Assembly (NCBI GenBank): GCA_028280485.1
Contig: JANQLS010000101.1
Span: forward strand, 1-64,000
Reading direction: 5' to 3'
DNA from: Planctomycetota bacterium
GTDB taxonomy: Bacteria; Planctomycetota; UBA8108; JACQVS01
DNA: 64,000 nt
Part shown: in pieces, positions 35,871-45,751 of the stretch
How the letters are laid out: the number at the start of each line of letters is the position of its first letter
Position numbering within the stretch: position 1 is the stretch's first letter
Made by a program: the position numbers and the translations under genes
The notes under the pieces: model-generated
Database searches by the model: none
What the model was told of the DNA's origin: nothing
The model's input: the letters and a program-made list of their open reading frames with translations, nothing else

Positions 35871-36896
35871 TTATCGTCTACGGATCAGGAGGTCATCGGG
35901 AGTGCCCAATTGTTTTCGGATGTTCTGAGTTTCGGTAAGGAACCGTCGCGCGTCTTGGGGGTAGCCTGCAGTCGGTTTTAAATTTTGAATTTTATCGACC
36001 CAATAACGATTAAAAATCTGCATATGAAGTTCGCGAAGATACTTAGATGCCATCGAAGCGAGAGCTACGGCGAAAGATTTTGCATCACCTTGCCGAGTAA
36101 AGACCACCCGCAGTGTTCCTCGATCTTTATCGCCCCTGAGGCGGTAGATCGAAGCTTCCGGAGTTTCGGTATCGATGGTGATCCCTTTGGGTTGTAGTTG
36201 CTTAAAAAGGAGAGGGGCATACTGAATTCTCCCTCCTTGGCGATCGACCACCGCGTCGATGGCTTGATCGGGATAAGTTTTCCAGATCTTCCTGAGGAGA
36301 TTTCCGATGGCGTGAAAGGGTACTTGTGATTTGTTGCCGTGTTCGGCGAGAGTCTGATTGAATTCTCGCACGTGGATCGGTAGGGAGGCCATCCCGAGAA
36401 ATTCCACGTTTTTTTCAGTGAGCTCTTCTTGAAGATCGTCGGCGAGTTTCTTGATGTAACCCGTGAAGGTTTTTGAGGGGAGTTCGATTTTCTGGTCGCG
36501 ATACCAAGGGTATTGGTCGAGATAAGCGACGGGGTCTTCGATCTTATGGATCTGCTGGAGGAGGTCTCGAAACTCTTTGGGTGTCGTAGGGTTTTTAAGT
36601 TTGAGGAAGGGGAGTAAGCCTTCTTCTAAGTGTTGGAGGCCTTTGCCCGGTTTGTAGAGCTTTTTAGAGTCATCAACGGGAATGCGACTGCGATCTGGTT
36701 TTCGGGTGACCACTTTTTTGAGGGTCTCCCAAAGATCGATCGGGCAGATGTCCATGGGGGCATGAGGTTGCGCCTCGGCCCCTTCTAATCGGGCTGAATC
36801 GGTAGAATCAGAAAGTTTGAATGCAGCTGCAGAAACGACTAAGGGTCCTAAGGTAGGTCCGTAGCCCGCTTCATCGATTCCAACATGAATCATCAA
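35871..36896 (-). CDS. Ribonuclease HII-like protein, enlarged
   Basis: 341 residues, against about 200 in ordinary RNase HII. The start GIDEAGYGPTLGPLVVS holds the catalytic Asp8-Glu9, DDSKKL (75-80) matches the substrate-sensing motif, VVDRQGGR gives a later acidic residue, and FAVALASMASKYLREL matches the helix that carries the last acid. Between them are long helical insertions (about residues 85-200). It may remove RNA from DNA, or be a related nuclease. A standard RNase HII could still exist elsewhere in the genome. Confidence 0.7.
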   Translation of the reverse strand: MMIHVGIDEAGYGPTLGPLVVSAAAFKLSDSTDSARLEGAEAQPHAPMDICPIDLWETLKKVVTRKPDRSRIPVDDSKKLYKPGKGLQHLEEGLLPFLKLKNPTTPKEFRDLLQQIHKIEDPVAYLDQYPWYRDQKIELPSKTFTGYIKKLADDLQEELTEKNVEFLGMASLPIHVREFNQTLAEHGNKSQVPFHAIGNLLRKIWKTYPDQAIDAVVDRQGGRIQYAPLLFKQLQPKGITIDTETPEASIYRLRGDKDRGTLRVVFTRQGDAKSFAVALASMASKYLRELHMQIFNRYWVDKIQNLKPTAGYPQDARRFLTETQNIRKQLGTPDDLLIRRR

Positions 36897-36954
36897 TCAA
36901 CTCTTAAAGAGGGATGAAAAAAATGCTCTAAATTCCCAATCTTTGGGAATTTTG

Positions 36955-37016
36955 TAGCCGAACTCGTTAGAGTTTGGATCCTCAGCCGCTTGGCCAAATT
37001 TTTACAAATTCGGCTA
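36955..37016. repeat. 62-bp palindromic hairpin repeat, copy 3
   Basis: Inverse orientation to copy 2 (begins TAGCCGAACTCGTTAGAGTT, ends TTTTTACAAATTCGGCTA). Same length as copy 2. Confidence 0.8.
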
Positions 37017-37322
37017 CGAAATAACATTAATCAGTAAGATTTAAAACGTATCTGGAGTCACCAGAGTATCTGGATGGTAACCGAGAATCAATCTTTCGGT
37101 CTTTCGCTCGGATTTAAGCGTAAGCTTAAAAATTGAGTAAGGCATTCACCTTTCTCAACTTAAACCCGAATTGGAATTGAGCATTTCTATCTCCCCGAAA
37201 GCGGGGTTTCTAAAGGATCTGGGCGGTTGGACTTGCAAACTGCCTCGCTTAGAGCCAGAATTTTAGGGTGGGGGAGTGAAGAGGAATCAGAACTCACAAT
37301 TCTCAATGAGCTGATTCAATAG

Positions 37323-37515
37323 CTAATTAGTTTCTGTTGAATCTTGCTCCTGCGGAGCCTGATTCAACCGTTTCAGCAAATCACAGATTTGCTTTCACTC
37401 CGCTGAACATAGGCTCTGTGAGCCAATGTCCGCGGCCGAGTTGATCCCAACTCGGCTTAATTCCTGTTGATTAAACAGGAATTAATTAGTTACTGTTGAA
37501 TGAACAGGAACTCAA
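37323..37515. repeat. Multi-hairpin repeat element, copy 2
   Basis: Matches 8396-8598 hairpin for hairpin: GAATC/GATTC with CTCC/GGAG, GCAAATC/GATTTGC, GGCTC/GAGCC, CCGAGTTG/CAACTCGG and TCCTGTT/AACAGGA. The third stem shows a compensatory change (A-T in copy 1, G-C here). As in copy 1, it ends shortly before a plus-strand gene and carries a partial repetition of its beginning (CTGTTGAAT). Confidence 0.75.
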
Positions 37516-37533
37516 TACTCATCAATAATAATC

Positions 37534-40455
37534 ATGGAGATGGCCGTGGAGTTTACTCAACGAATGAAGCAACGATTGAATTTTGGGCTCGCCTCAGCTT
37601 CTACGGTGAATTGGCAGTTTGTGTTAGGACTATTAATTCTCTTCTCTCTGAGTTCGCAGAGCTTAGCTTCAGCCCCTCCCGAAGAAGAGAAAGAAAGTCC
37701 TCTAAGTGAGGCGAATGAAGCGTTGCGTTTCGGGGAGTATGAGGAAGCCGAAGAACTCTACGAAAAGTTATTAGAGAATGACGATCTACGGGAAAAAGCG
37801 GTGATTGGAATCGCGGAAAGTCTCTTGGGTCGGGGAAATTTTTCGGAGACCGTCGAACGATTAAAAAAGGATAGCCTTTTCGCTAAGTCTTCCGATCTCC
37901 AAACGGTTGTAGGACGAGCGTATTTGAAACAGGGGCTCCTGAAAGAAGCACTCGAACAATTTAAGTCAGCGGTTGAGCTCAATAAGAAAAATGTAGCTGC
38001 TGTTTATCTTATGGGGGAAACCCAAAGGCGATCAGGGCTGATTGAAGAAGCGAAAAAAACCTTTAATGCCTCGATCGATCTCTATCGCGATGCGACCTTC
38101 GATGAAGTGCAAAAGCTTGGCGCTGAGGGATTTGTTTACTGGGGGCTCTCCCTAGTTGGATTGAACAGGGTTAAAGAAGCTCACGAGCTGATGTTCGATC
38201 AAGCGAATGAGATCGATTCAAAGAATCCCCTCCTCATGTTGGAGTGGGGAAAATTGATGGCGAGCAAATACAATTTCCCGGATTCCCGTTCGTACTACCG
38301 CGATGCTCTCGACCAAAACCCTTATTACGCCGATGCTCTCGTCGCCTTAGCCGACAATTACTTGGATGATTTTCAAGTTGGAACCCGAAGGTACAATTTA
38401 GCCGAAAAACAAATTAAGAGAGCTCTCGAAGTTCAACCGGAGCATGCTGGTGCTCATGCGAACCGAGGATTGGTTTGGATCTACGATGGTGATTACGATA
38501 AAGCGATCGCAAGTTTAAATCGATCCTTGAAGACCAATCCCAGTGATCTTCGAGTTTTAGGTCTTTTGGCTTCATGTGCTTTCATGAAGGGAGATGAAAA
38601 AGGTCTCGAGGAAATCGAAAAACGAGCATTGAAGATCAATCCTAAAGGAGCTGAATTTTTTCATACGATTGCACAGACGATCGAAAAGAAGTTTCAGTAT
38701 CCCTTGGTCGTGAAGTTTTGTGATAAGGCCTTGGCCCTCGATCCTGATTACTGGCCAGCGTACACAACTCTTGGGATCAACTGTTTGCGAACAGGTGAAG
38801 AGAAACGGGGGCGCCAGTTCCTCCAAAAGTCATGGGATAGTGACCGCTATAACGTCTATGTATTTAACACCCGAGAATTCTTGGGGCATTTGGATGATAA
38901 TTTCACTGCTCATAAAAATAAGCAGGTTGAATATTTCTTACCTAAAAACGACATGGCGATCCTTAGGCCCTATTTAGAGCCCTTGGTCGATGAGGCGATC
39001 GAGAGGATGTCAAAGAGGTATAAGACCGATATTTTTATGCCTCTGAGAATTGAAAGCTTCGCCGAGCACAAATGGTTCTCCGCTCGAACAGTGGGCTTAG
39101 AAGGTTTTGCCGCCAGTGGTGCCTGTTTCGGTCGCTTGGTGACTCTAACATCACCCAAAGCCTTGCCCCAAAATTGGGGAGCTGTGGCCTGGCACGAACT
39201 CGCTCACGTTTTTACGCTCGAGAAAACAAATTATCGTATTCCCCGCTGGCTCACCGAAGGAATCTCGGTTTACGAAGAAGGATTAGATCGCCCTCATTGG
39301 GGTCGAGGCTTTGGGAGAGAAATCGCCGATGCATGGATTTCCGGTCGAATTCTCGGAATCGGTGAATTTGATTTTGGTTTCACGAAACCGAAATTTCCCG
39401 GTCAAATCCTTCTTTCCTACTACCAAGGCTGTCTGGTGGTCGAGTACATCGTCGAACGATGGGGCTTCGAAAAGATCATCGCTATTTTAGATGGCTATGG
39501 GAAAGCAAAGCGCTCTGAAGAAATCTTCAAAGAAGTCTTAGGGATCGATTTAGTCACCTTTGATAAAGACTTCGATAAGTACGTCGGAAAGTGGGTCGAG
39601 AAGAATGGGTATACTCCCAGACCGGCTGAAGGGATCATCGCGACATTAGAACTTGAAGTAGAAGCTCAGCCTGAAGACGAAAAGAAATTGATTGATCTCG
39701 CTTGGGCTTACGTTGCGAATGGAAACGGTGTCGATGGGCAAATCACCGTCAATAAAGTCCTCGAGAAAAATAAAGAGTCGGGTGATGCTCACGCCCTTCT
39801 CGGCTTTGCCCACCTTCAAGAGAAGAAATCAAAACCGGCTCAAGATTCCCTTAAGAAAGCGCTCGAATTAGGAACTCGTTTTAAATATCGAGCTCACGCT
39901 TATCTCGGTAATCTTTATTCCAAAGAAAAAGACACTGAATTAGCGATCGAGCATTACGAAAAAGCCAAGAAGGCTTCTCCCGATGCCGGAGCGACCTATC
40001 CCCATGGGGGACCCAACTTGTATTACAAGTTGCACAAGCTCTACGAGGATGATGGTGATGAAGAGAAGGCGCTTCAACAGATGGCTGAGCTGGCTGAGCT
40101 CTCACCCGAAGATGGTGAATGTCGACTGCGGTTGGTTAAGGCTGCTTTAGTTAAAAAGGATGCTGAAACGGCGTTTAAGTACCTCGATCAATTGATGTAT
40201 ATCAACCCGTTCGATATGCAGCTCCATCGTTGGTTATCTCATGTCGCTGAAGAGCTTGAGAAGCATGAAATCGTTATCCGCGAGGTTCAGATTTTGATGA
40301 ACGACCCTCGTACCAACGAGTTGAAGTCTCGCATGATGTTGGCCAAAGCGTACCTGGGTCTAAACGACAAAGAAAAGGCCAAAAAAGAAATCGAGGCCAT
40401 CCTGAAGCTCGACCCCGAACACAAAGGGGCTAAGGAGCTACAGAAGAAGTTGTAG
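37534..40455 (+). CDS. TPR protein with gluzincin peptidase domain
   Basis: 973-residue exported protein: signal peptide (about 28-46), N-terminal TPR array (about 55-420), a peptidase-MA-like metalloprotease domain with HELAH (554-558) and third ligand Glu575 in RWLTEG, then a second TPR array to the C-terminus. This sandwich of TPR, gluzincin and TPR is seen in large periplasmic proteins of unclear substrate. Start ATG 37534 lacks a Shine-Dalgarno sequence; ATG 37564 (MKQRLNF) is an alternative that keeps the signal peptide. Confidence 0.88.
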   Translation: MEMAVEFTQRMKQRLNFGLASASTVNWQFVLGLLILFSLSSQSLASAPPEEEKESPLSEANEALRFGEYEEAEELYEKLLENDDLREKAVIGIAESLLGRGNFSETVERLKKDSLFAKSSDLQTVVGRAYLKQGLLKEALEQFKSAVELNKKNVAAVYLMGETQRRSGLIEEAKKTFNASIDLYRDATFDEVQKLGAEGFVYWGLSLVGLNRVKEAHELMFDQANEIDSKNPLLMLEWGKLMASKYNFPDSRSYYRDALDQNPYYADALVALADNYLDDFQVGTRRYNLAEKQIKRALEVQPEHAGAHANRGLVWIYDGDYDKAIASLNRSLKTNPSDLRVLGLLASCAFMKGDEKGLEEIEKRALKINPKGAEFFHTIAQTIEKKFQYPLVVKFCDKALALDPDYWPAYTTLGINCLRTGEEKRGRQFLQKSWDSDRYNVYVFNTREFLGHLDDNFTAHKNKQVEYFLPKNDMAILRPYLEPLVDEAIERMSKRYKTDIFMPLRIESFAEHKWFSARTVGLEGFAASGACFGRLVTLTSPKALPQNWGAVAWHELAHVFTLEKTNYRIPRWLTEGISVYEEGLDRPHWGRGFGREIADAWISGRILGIGEFDFGFTKPKFPGQILLSYYQGCLVVEYIVERWGFEKIIAILDGYGKAKRSEEIFKEVLGIDLVTFDKDFDKYVGKWVEKNGYTPRPAEGIIATLELEVEAQPEDEKKLIDLAWAYVANGNGVDGQITVNKVLEKNKESGDAHALLGFAHLQEKKSKPAQDSLKKALELGTRFKYRAHAYLGNLYSKEKDTELAIEHYEKAKKASPDAGATYPHGGPNLYYKLHKLYEDDGDEEKALQQMAELAELSPEDGECRLRLVKAALVKKDAETAFKYLDQLMYINPFDMQLHRWLSHVAEELEKHEIVIREVQILMNDPRTNELKSRMMLAKAYLGLNDKEKAKKEIEAILKLDPEHKGAKELQKKL

Positions 40456-40464
40456 ACAAACCAC

Positions 40465-40633
40465 ATTCCAAGCGCGAAGCGTTAGCGAGTGCCGAAACAT
40501 TTCGTTGGATCGAATTCGTTGTTTTAGGCGAACTAATCATTTTTGGAAACGACGCTGGCGCTACGCCTGAAATCCTATTGCGCTAATAAGTCAATTTAGA
40601 TCCTGACCCTCGCTGACGCTTCGGGCTTGAAAT
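40465..40633. repeat. 166-bp inverted-terminus repeat, copy 5
   Basis: 169 bp; begins ATTCCAAGCGCGAAGCGTT and ends CTTCGGGCTTGAAAT. Reverse orientation relative to copies 1-4, as also shown by its inner GGCGCTACGCCTGAAAT. Confidence 0.78.
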
Positions 40634-40640
40634 GGGGCAA

Positions 40641-40807
40641 ATTTCAAGCGCGAAGCGTTAGCGAGTGATGAACATTTCGTTTGGTCGAATTCATGGTTTT
40701 AGACGAATGATTTGTTTTGGAAACGGCACTGGCCCTACGCCTGAAATCCTATTGCGCTTATAAGTCAATCTGGATTCTGACCCTCGCTTACACTTCGGGC
40801 TTGAAAT
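40641..40807. repeat. 166-bp inverted-terminus repeat, copy 6
   Basis: 167 bp, tandem with copy 5 after seven bases, the same spacing as between copies 2 and 3. Same orientation as copy 5. Confidence 0.78.
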
Positions 40808-41545
40808 AGAAGTTAAAAACCGTCCAGATATGAGCTTTACATTAAAAAGTTATGCTCGCGGAACTGACCCAATTTAATGCAATTTCTATCTTATCCTCAC
40901 CGGGGCACTGCTTTTGATATCCCAACACCGCGTGTTGATATTGAACACACTGTTTTATTTGAATACTCCTCAATTGCTTCAGCAGCGCCAAATTCGCACT
41001 TTATTGGAACTTGACCTTCCCAGAACCCAGATCTTTTCAGGCCTAACAGTAATCTTTCAAATCAAAGATATTGGGAATGAGCTTTGCAAGATGAGTCTCA
41101 GGGAAATATAGGCTTTCTCTGGATTTCTCCCTAAAAGCTCTTAGGAGCTTCCTTTGAACTCCAGAGTTTATTTCTGCTTATTTCTGCGAATTAGCGAAGT
41201 AAACGTTACTCCCTCTTTATCGAGAGTGATGGACTTCGGATTCATTCTCTATCCCTGGGTTGGGGATAGTAAATGTCTTTCTTGCCTGGTCTGGGAAGAG
41301 ACATAAATCTTGATTGAGATCCCATTTATAGTTGAGGGCTTTCAATCGCACTGCTTGTCTACTCCAGCACAAGCGGATTTATGTTTCTTGTGTTCCCATG
41401 ATCTATTTCTTTGACTCTTTTTGTGCGTAAAAGCATTCAGTGTCTCTCGGCTTGAAGGTTTTGCGTGGTTTGGATGGCACTCGCTATGAGTTTCATCCTT
41501 GGCAAAGCATTCCAGCCCCCGAATTGTCTCTTCAGGATACCTGCT

Positions 41546-44500
41546 ATGAGCTCCAAAAAACCAATTGCTATCGCTGTTATTCTTAGCCTTCTCCTCATCG
41601 GAGGATTAGGTGGTTTGTTCTTCTTCGTTCTCAATGATGATGGTGATGATTTCAATCAGAACCAGGAACAAAATCAGGAAGTGGTAGATCCCACTGACAA
41701 TGAGAACAACAAAACTCAAGGTCAAACGAACGAAGATCAGGGTACGAATACTCCTAAAGTCCCTCTGACGGCCAAACAACGTTTAGTTGTGAAGGTCATG
41801 GACGAGCTGACTGGAAGTCTCATCCGGGGTTCGCATATCGTCATCAACAAAGCTGAAGATGAAAAACGAGCAGGCGAACAAGTTTATCCTCCGGCCAGCG
41901 CTCGTCGCGCGCGTCGAGGAGGAACGGGTCAATTTGAAGTTCAGTTGCAAACCGGAACTTATTTAGTTCTTGCTCAGGCTACTGGTTTTCAAACTCAAAG
42001 AGAGACCATCACTATCCTTGAAGGCAAAGATGCTAACTTAGAAATTAAATTGGGAAGTGGTCTTTCGATTTCTGGTCGCGTGATGAGCGCCAAGAACAAG
42101 CAGCCGATTTCAGGCGCGATCATTCGAGCGTACAAGAAAATTGGTAAACCCGACGACGATCCTATCAATCGATTGATCGGCTTGATCGAGATTAAAGAAC
42201 AAAGCCAACAAGCTCCCGCTGAAACTACATCGAATACGGATGGAACATATCAGATCGATGGGCTTGATCCGGTGCACTACGATGTCGTGGCTTTGGCGAT
42301 GGACCATTCTCCATTAACTCGAACCTGGATTCGTCCATCAAAAACGGGGGTGGATTTCCCCCTTCCTGAGGGAAGTATTATCCGTGGAAAGGTGATGGAC
42401 ATCGCTGGCGTTGGAATTGAAGGAGCTCGAGTTCAAGTTTTCCCCGAAATCGATACTGAAGATATCGTCAAGGTCGTCGAACACAAAGCGCGTCCTCCGT
42501 TGGTCGAAAGCATCACTGGAAGTAATGGTGCTTATGAAATCCGCAGCATCGGTCAGGGCGTTTACAATATCCTGGTTAAGGCCGATGGTTTTCAGCCTAA
42601 GCCTTCCTACAAACACACGATTTTGCCGGGTGAGAACCCAGAACAAAACTTTACCCTCCCACCAGGATTGGTCATTGCGGGTGAAGTGATCGATGAAGAA
42701 GGACAGCCCATCGTCGGAGCGAAAGTTCGCCCGATGAAGATGGCCGACCCCAAAGACCGCCGCGCTCCGATCAACATCAATTTCGACGATGGAAGACTCG
42801 AAACCGATGAAAACGGAGCATTTAATTTCGATAGCTTAATTGCTGGTGGCTACAACCTCCTCGTGTGGCACGACGATTACGCAGCCCAACAGATCCGCCG
42901 AGTACAAGTCGGGACCACCACATTGAGAGTCACCCTTAAACGAGGTGGATCGATGAGCGGTCGAGTTCTGATCGCTGGTTCGAATGAACCCGTCGAAGGC
43001 GCACGAGTTTTAGTTACCGATTTGATGGATGTGAAAAAAGAAGGCCTTTCAGATAAGGACGGCTTCTATCAAGTTCACGGACTGAGCACGAAAAAAATCA
43101 ATACTTTTGTTAGTGTTCAAGCTAAGGGATTTGCTCGCCTCTCCAATCAGAAGGTTAAAATTCCTAAGGACTCTAATCTTGAAAACCAAGACTTCCTTTT
43201 ACAGCCGACCGCCATCGTCATCGGTATGGTCGTCGACGGATCAGGGAATCCTATTACTGGTGCTCGCGTAACGGCCAAACGACCTAATCCCACAACCGGT
43301 TATCCGATTCCAGCTGGCGCGGACATTTCGAATGAAGATGGAAAGTTTGCCATCAAAGTCGACGCCGGAGAAGGCACGACTCTCTATGCTTCAACCGCCA
43401 GACACCTCGAAACTTCGAGTGAAGCCTTCACGATTAAACCCGGTGAAAAGTTTGAAGCTCCAAACCTCGTCCTCACATTGGGAGCTACGGTCGAAGGAAT
43501 CGTCGTAGCGCACGATGGGACTCCCGTTCAAGGAGTTATGGTTAAGGTCCGAGCTGAAGGTGAAACCGAATTCGGTTACGGAAAAGGAGCATCCACCAAT
43601 CGTCAGGGTAAATTTACCCTCAATGGTTTAGGTGCTGGTACCTTTGATCTTCAAGGAACTCACTCTCGCTTTTTAGACACGGTCAAAGCAGGAGTGAAGA
43701 TTGAAGAAGGTTTGATCACCTCGGGTATTCGCATCGTGATGGAACGAGGAAATGCCTTGGGTGGAATCGTCCAAGACGGTGAAGGTCAGCCGGTTCAAGG
43801 AGCTACCATTATCGTTAAAGAATTCTTCGAAGGAATTAAAGAGCACCGCAAGGTCACCGATAATGAAGGGCGATTCTTGTTAGAAAGCCTGCGCACTTCA
43901 GACCCCGTGTCGATCGAAGTGACTCACCGCAGTTTTAAAGACTACTTACAAGAAGAAGTCGCAATCAACCGAACCGACTTAGAAATCAAGCTTGAACGGT
44001 TAGGCGCTATCACCGGAACAGTCTTAGGTGCCGGAGGAGCTCCGTTGACGAACTTTTCGGTCAAACCCACCTACATCGGTGATCCCGCCTCTGCTCCCTC
44101 TCGAAGCCGGCAAGAAGGACGATCCTTCAGCGTACCTAATGGAACATTCAACTATGAAGGTGTTTCTTCTGGAGCCTACAAAGTTTCGATCAGTGCTCCT
44201 GGTTATGCAGCCTTGGTGATCGATGAAGTTCAAGTCGCTACCGGTGAATCCGTCAATCTCGGTGAGTTGAACTTACCCGAGGGTGGAATTATCGACGGTA
44301 TTATCGTCGACGCCACGACCGGACAAGCCCTTCCTGGGGTGAAGCTCAAATTAGGGGGTGTGAACACCCGAAGATCGGGAGTTAGCCGATCTTCTGCTCC
44401 TAAGTACGAAATGCAAACCAAGCCTGACGGTACTTTTATCTTCAAGGGACTTCCCGATGCCGCAAGTATCTCGATGAGAGTCGAGTTGGATGGCTATATC

Positions 44501-44854
44501 AATCAAACCCTCACCAAAATCAACACTCTCGACGCCAGTACCTGTCGGAACCTCCGAATCGAAATGGGGATCGGCGGTGAGATTACCGGTATCGTTACCG
44601 ACGCCGACGGCAATGCGAAAAAAGGAGTCTCCGTTTACTTGGGCGGATTAGGTGGTCTCCGGGGTAAAACCGGAGTCAACCGAACGACTCGCACGGACGG
44701 CGAAGGGAACTTCCGAATTGAGGGACTGAGACCCGGAACTTACCGGATCAGCGCCCGCGCTCGGGGAGTGAAATCTCCCGCAGCCAATAATTCGAGCCTC
44801 GAAGTACAAGTTCTCTCTGGAAACGCTCTCTCTGTCGAACTTATTGTGGATTGA
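41546..44854 (+). CDS. Large membrane-anchored carboxypeptidase-regulatory-repeat protein
   Basis: 1102 residues: membrane helix (about 5-27, IAIAVILSLLLIGGLGGLFF), an Asn/Gln/Asp-rich disordered linker (about 30-75), and roughly ten tandem Ig-like carboxypeptidase-D regulatory domains. Each repeat has the pattern xGxVxDxxGxPxxGAxVxV... T(D)xxGxFxxxxLxxGxYxLxxxxxG. Such proteins form extended surface or periplasmic stalks. ATG 41546 follows AGGA by nine bases. A strong terminator closes the gene (44909-44949). No enzyme domain is present; a structural or adhesive role is the inference. Confidence 0.9.
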   Translation: MSSKKPIAIAVILSLLLIGGLGGLFFFVLNDDGDDFNQNQEQNQEVVDPTDNENNKTQGQTNEDQGTNTPKVPLTAKQRLVVKVMDELTGSLIRGSHIVINKAEDEKRAGEQVYPPASARRARRGGTGQFEVQLQTGTYLVLAQATGFQTQRETITILEGKDANLEIKLGSGLSISGRVMSAKNKQPISGAIIRAYKKIGKPDDDPINRLIGLIEIKEQSQQAPAETTSNTDGTYQIDGLDPVHYDVVALAMDHSPLTRTWIRPSKTGVDFPLPEGSIIRGKVMDIAGVGIEGARVQVFPEIDTEDIVKVVEHKARPPLVESITGSNGAYEIRSIGQGVYNILVKADGFQPKPSYKHTILPGENPEQNFTLPPGLVIAGEVIDEEGQPIVGAKVRPMKMADPKDRRAPININFDDGRLETDENGAFNFDSLIAGGYNLLVWHDDYAAQQIRRVQVGTTTLRVTLKRGGSMSGRVLIAGSNEPVEGARVLVTDLMDVKKEGLSDKDGFYQVHGLSTKKINTFVSVQAKGFARLSNQKVKIPKDSNLENQDFLLQPTAIVIGMVVDGSGNPITGARVTAKRPNPTTGYPIPAGADISNEDGKFAIKVDAGEGTTLYASTARHLETSSEAFTIKPGEKFEAPNLVLTLGATVEGIVVAHDGTPVQGVMVKVRAEGETEFGYGKGASTNRQGKFTLNGLGAGTFDLQGTHSRFLDTVKAGVKIEEGLITSGIRIVMERGNALGGIVQDGEGQPVQGATIIVKEFFEGIKEHRKVTDNEGRFLLESLRTSDPVSIEVTHRSFKDYLQEEVAINRTDLEIKLERLGAITGTVLGAGGAPLTNFSVKPTYIGDPASAPSRSRQEGRSFSVPNGTFNYEGVSSGAYKVSISAPGYAALVIDEVQVATGESVNLGELNLPEGGIIDGIIVDATTGQALPGVKLKLGGVNTRRSGVSRSSAPKYEMQTKPDGTFIFKGLPDAASISMRVELDGYINQTLTKINTLDASTCRNLRIEMGIGGEITGIVTDADGNAKKGVSVYLGGLGGLRGKTGVNRTTRTDGEGNFRIEGLRPGTYRISARARGVKSPAANNSSLEVQVLSGNALSVELIVD

Positions 44855-44908
44855 TCCACTGAGGTTACTACAGATAGTGTCGGCCAGAGTTTTGAGCTGA
44901 TTTCGATA

Positions 44909-44949
44909 ACGCCATCGGGCTTTTTTAGAGCCCGGTGGCGTATTTTTTT
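44909..44949 (+). terminator. Rho-independent terminator
   Basis: Stem ACGCCATCGGGC (44909-44920) with GCCCGGTGGCGT (44930-44941), one T-G pair, followed by eight T residues. Ends the repeat-protein transcript. Confidence 0.95.
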
Positions 44950-44950
44950 T

Positions 44951-45472
44951 GAACGCTTGGCCCTAAAATTTACCGGAAATATCTCTAAGTGATTGATTCA
45001 TATTGCCTTAGGGTTCCCGTCTGTGGGCGGTAAAAAGCGGCAATTTTTTCCGGAATAGGTCACAGTTTGCCGGTTTTAGTGCCGATATGTTATTTGTGAG
45101 GTTGAGAAAGTTCTGGTGACTTCAACCAACGAATTCGGACACAGAATTCAGGCTCTGAATTCAAACACTGAATTCAGACGAAGCACCAAGCTTCCACCGA
45201 TTGCGGTTTACGGGAGATGACCCACGAGCCGGGGTTGGTTGAAGTTCACTTTTAATACCATTTCTCGAAAGCTTTGAATCTCAGTTCCTTACCCTTCGGG
45301 GTTCCGAGGAGGTCTGACGGATGATCCCGCCCGATCTCTCAGCGGAGAAGGTCTGCCTCAAGTTTTCATATGAGAATAAGCAATAGACATGACTAGAATC
45401 GACCAGCGGATGGACCGGTCGATACTTCTGAATCCAACGTTTAAACGAGATACCCGAGAAGGGAGGGGAATT
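44951..45472. other. flgM upstream region with 13-bp array
   Basis: No gene seen. Contains four GAATTC-centred 13-bp direct repeats (45131-45182). Expected to hold the flgM promoter; I cannot identify a sigma-28 or sigma-54 site with confidence. Confidence 0.5.
45131..45182. repeat. Four 13-bp direct repeats starting GAATTC
   Basis: GAATTC occurs at 45131, 45144, 45157 and 45170, exactly 13 bases apart; a degenerate unit (GACTTC) precedes at 45118. Bases between vary. Confidence 0.7.
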
Positions 45473-45751
45473 ATGGAAATCCATGGCCCAGGAAACGTGT
45501 CCGGACCCGATCCCATTCAACCCACCAACCGCATCCAAAAAGCCTATCAACAACCCCAGGCATCGGCTCGCCCAACTGAAGACTCTGTAGAAATCAGTGA
45601 ATTAGCTCAGTTCAAGGCGAAATTGGACCAAGTTCCTGATATCCGTCTGGACAAGGTTGAATCGCTGAGGCAGCAAATCGAAGCTGGGACTTACGAAACC
45701 GATGACAAGATCAGCGATATCGTAGATCAGATCATCGATGATCTATCCTGA
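45473..45751 (+). CDS. flgM: Anti-sigma-28 factor FlgM-like
   Basis: 92 residues. The disordered N-terminus (GPGNVSGPDPIQPTNRIQK) and the C-terminal sigma-binding helices RLDKVESLRQQIEAGTY and SDIVDQIIDDL match FlgM of the planctomycete type. FlgM holds sigma-28 until the flagellar hook is complete, then is exported. The ATG at 45473 follows GGGAGGGG. No other flagellar gene is in the window; a motile stage somewhere in the life cycle is implied. Confidence 0.85.
   Translation: MEIHGPGNVSGPDPIQPTNRIQKAYQQPQASARPTEDSVEISELAQFKAKLDQVPDIRLDKVESLRQQIEAGTYETDDKISDIVDQIIDDLS

Larger units (their letters stand above)
36897..37533. other. Gap with two repeat families
   Basis: Holds the 62-bp hairpin copy 3 (36955-37016) and the multi-hairpin element copy 2 (37323-37515). 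No gene seen in the remaining sequence. Confidence 0.65.
40456..41545. other. Long gap: two repeats, then 740 bases without a gene
   Basis: Holds 166-bp family copies 5 and 6 in inverted orientation to the others. From 40808 to 41545 I see no convincing gene (a 65-codon frame at 40914 has no support) and no repeat; a small hairpin AAGCTCTTAGGAGCTT lies near 41137. It may be a long leader of the next gene. Confidence 0.55.

Noticed and set aside
40914-41111. 65-codon plus-strand frame in the gap before the repeat protein
   Set aside because: No ribosome-binding site, no family pattern, ordinary chance length.
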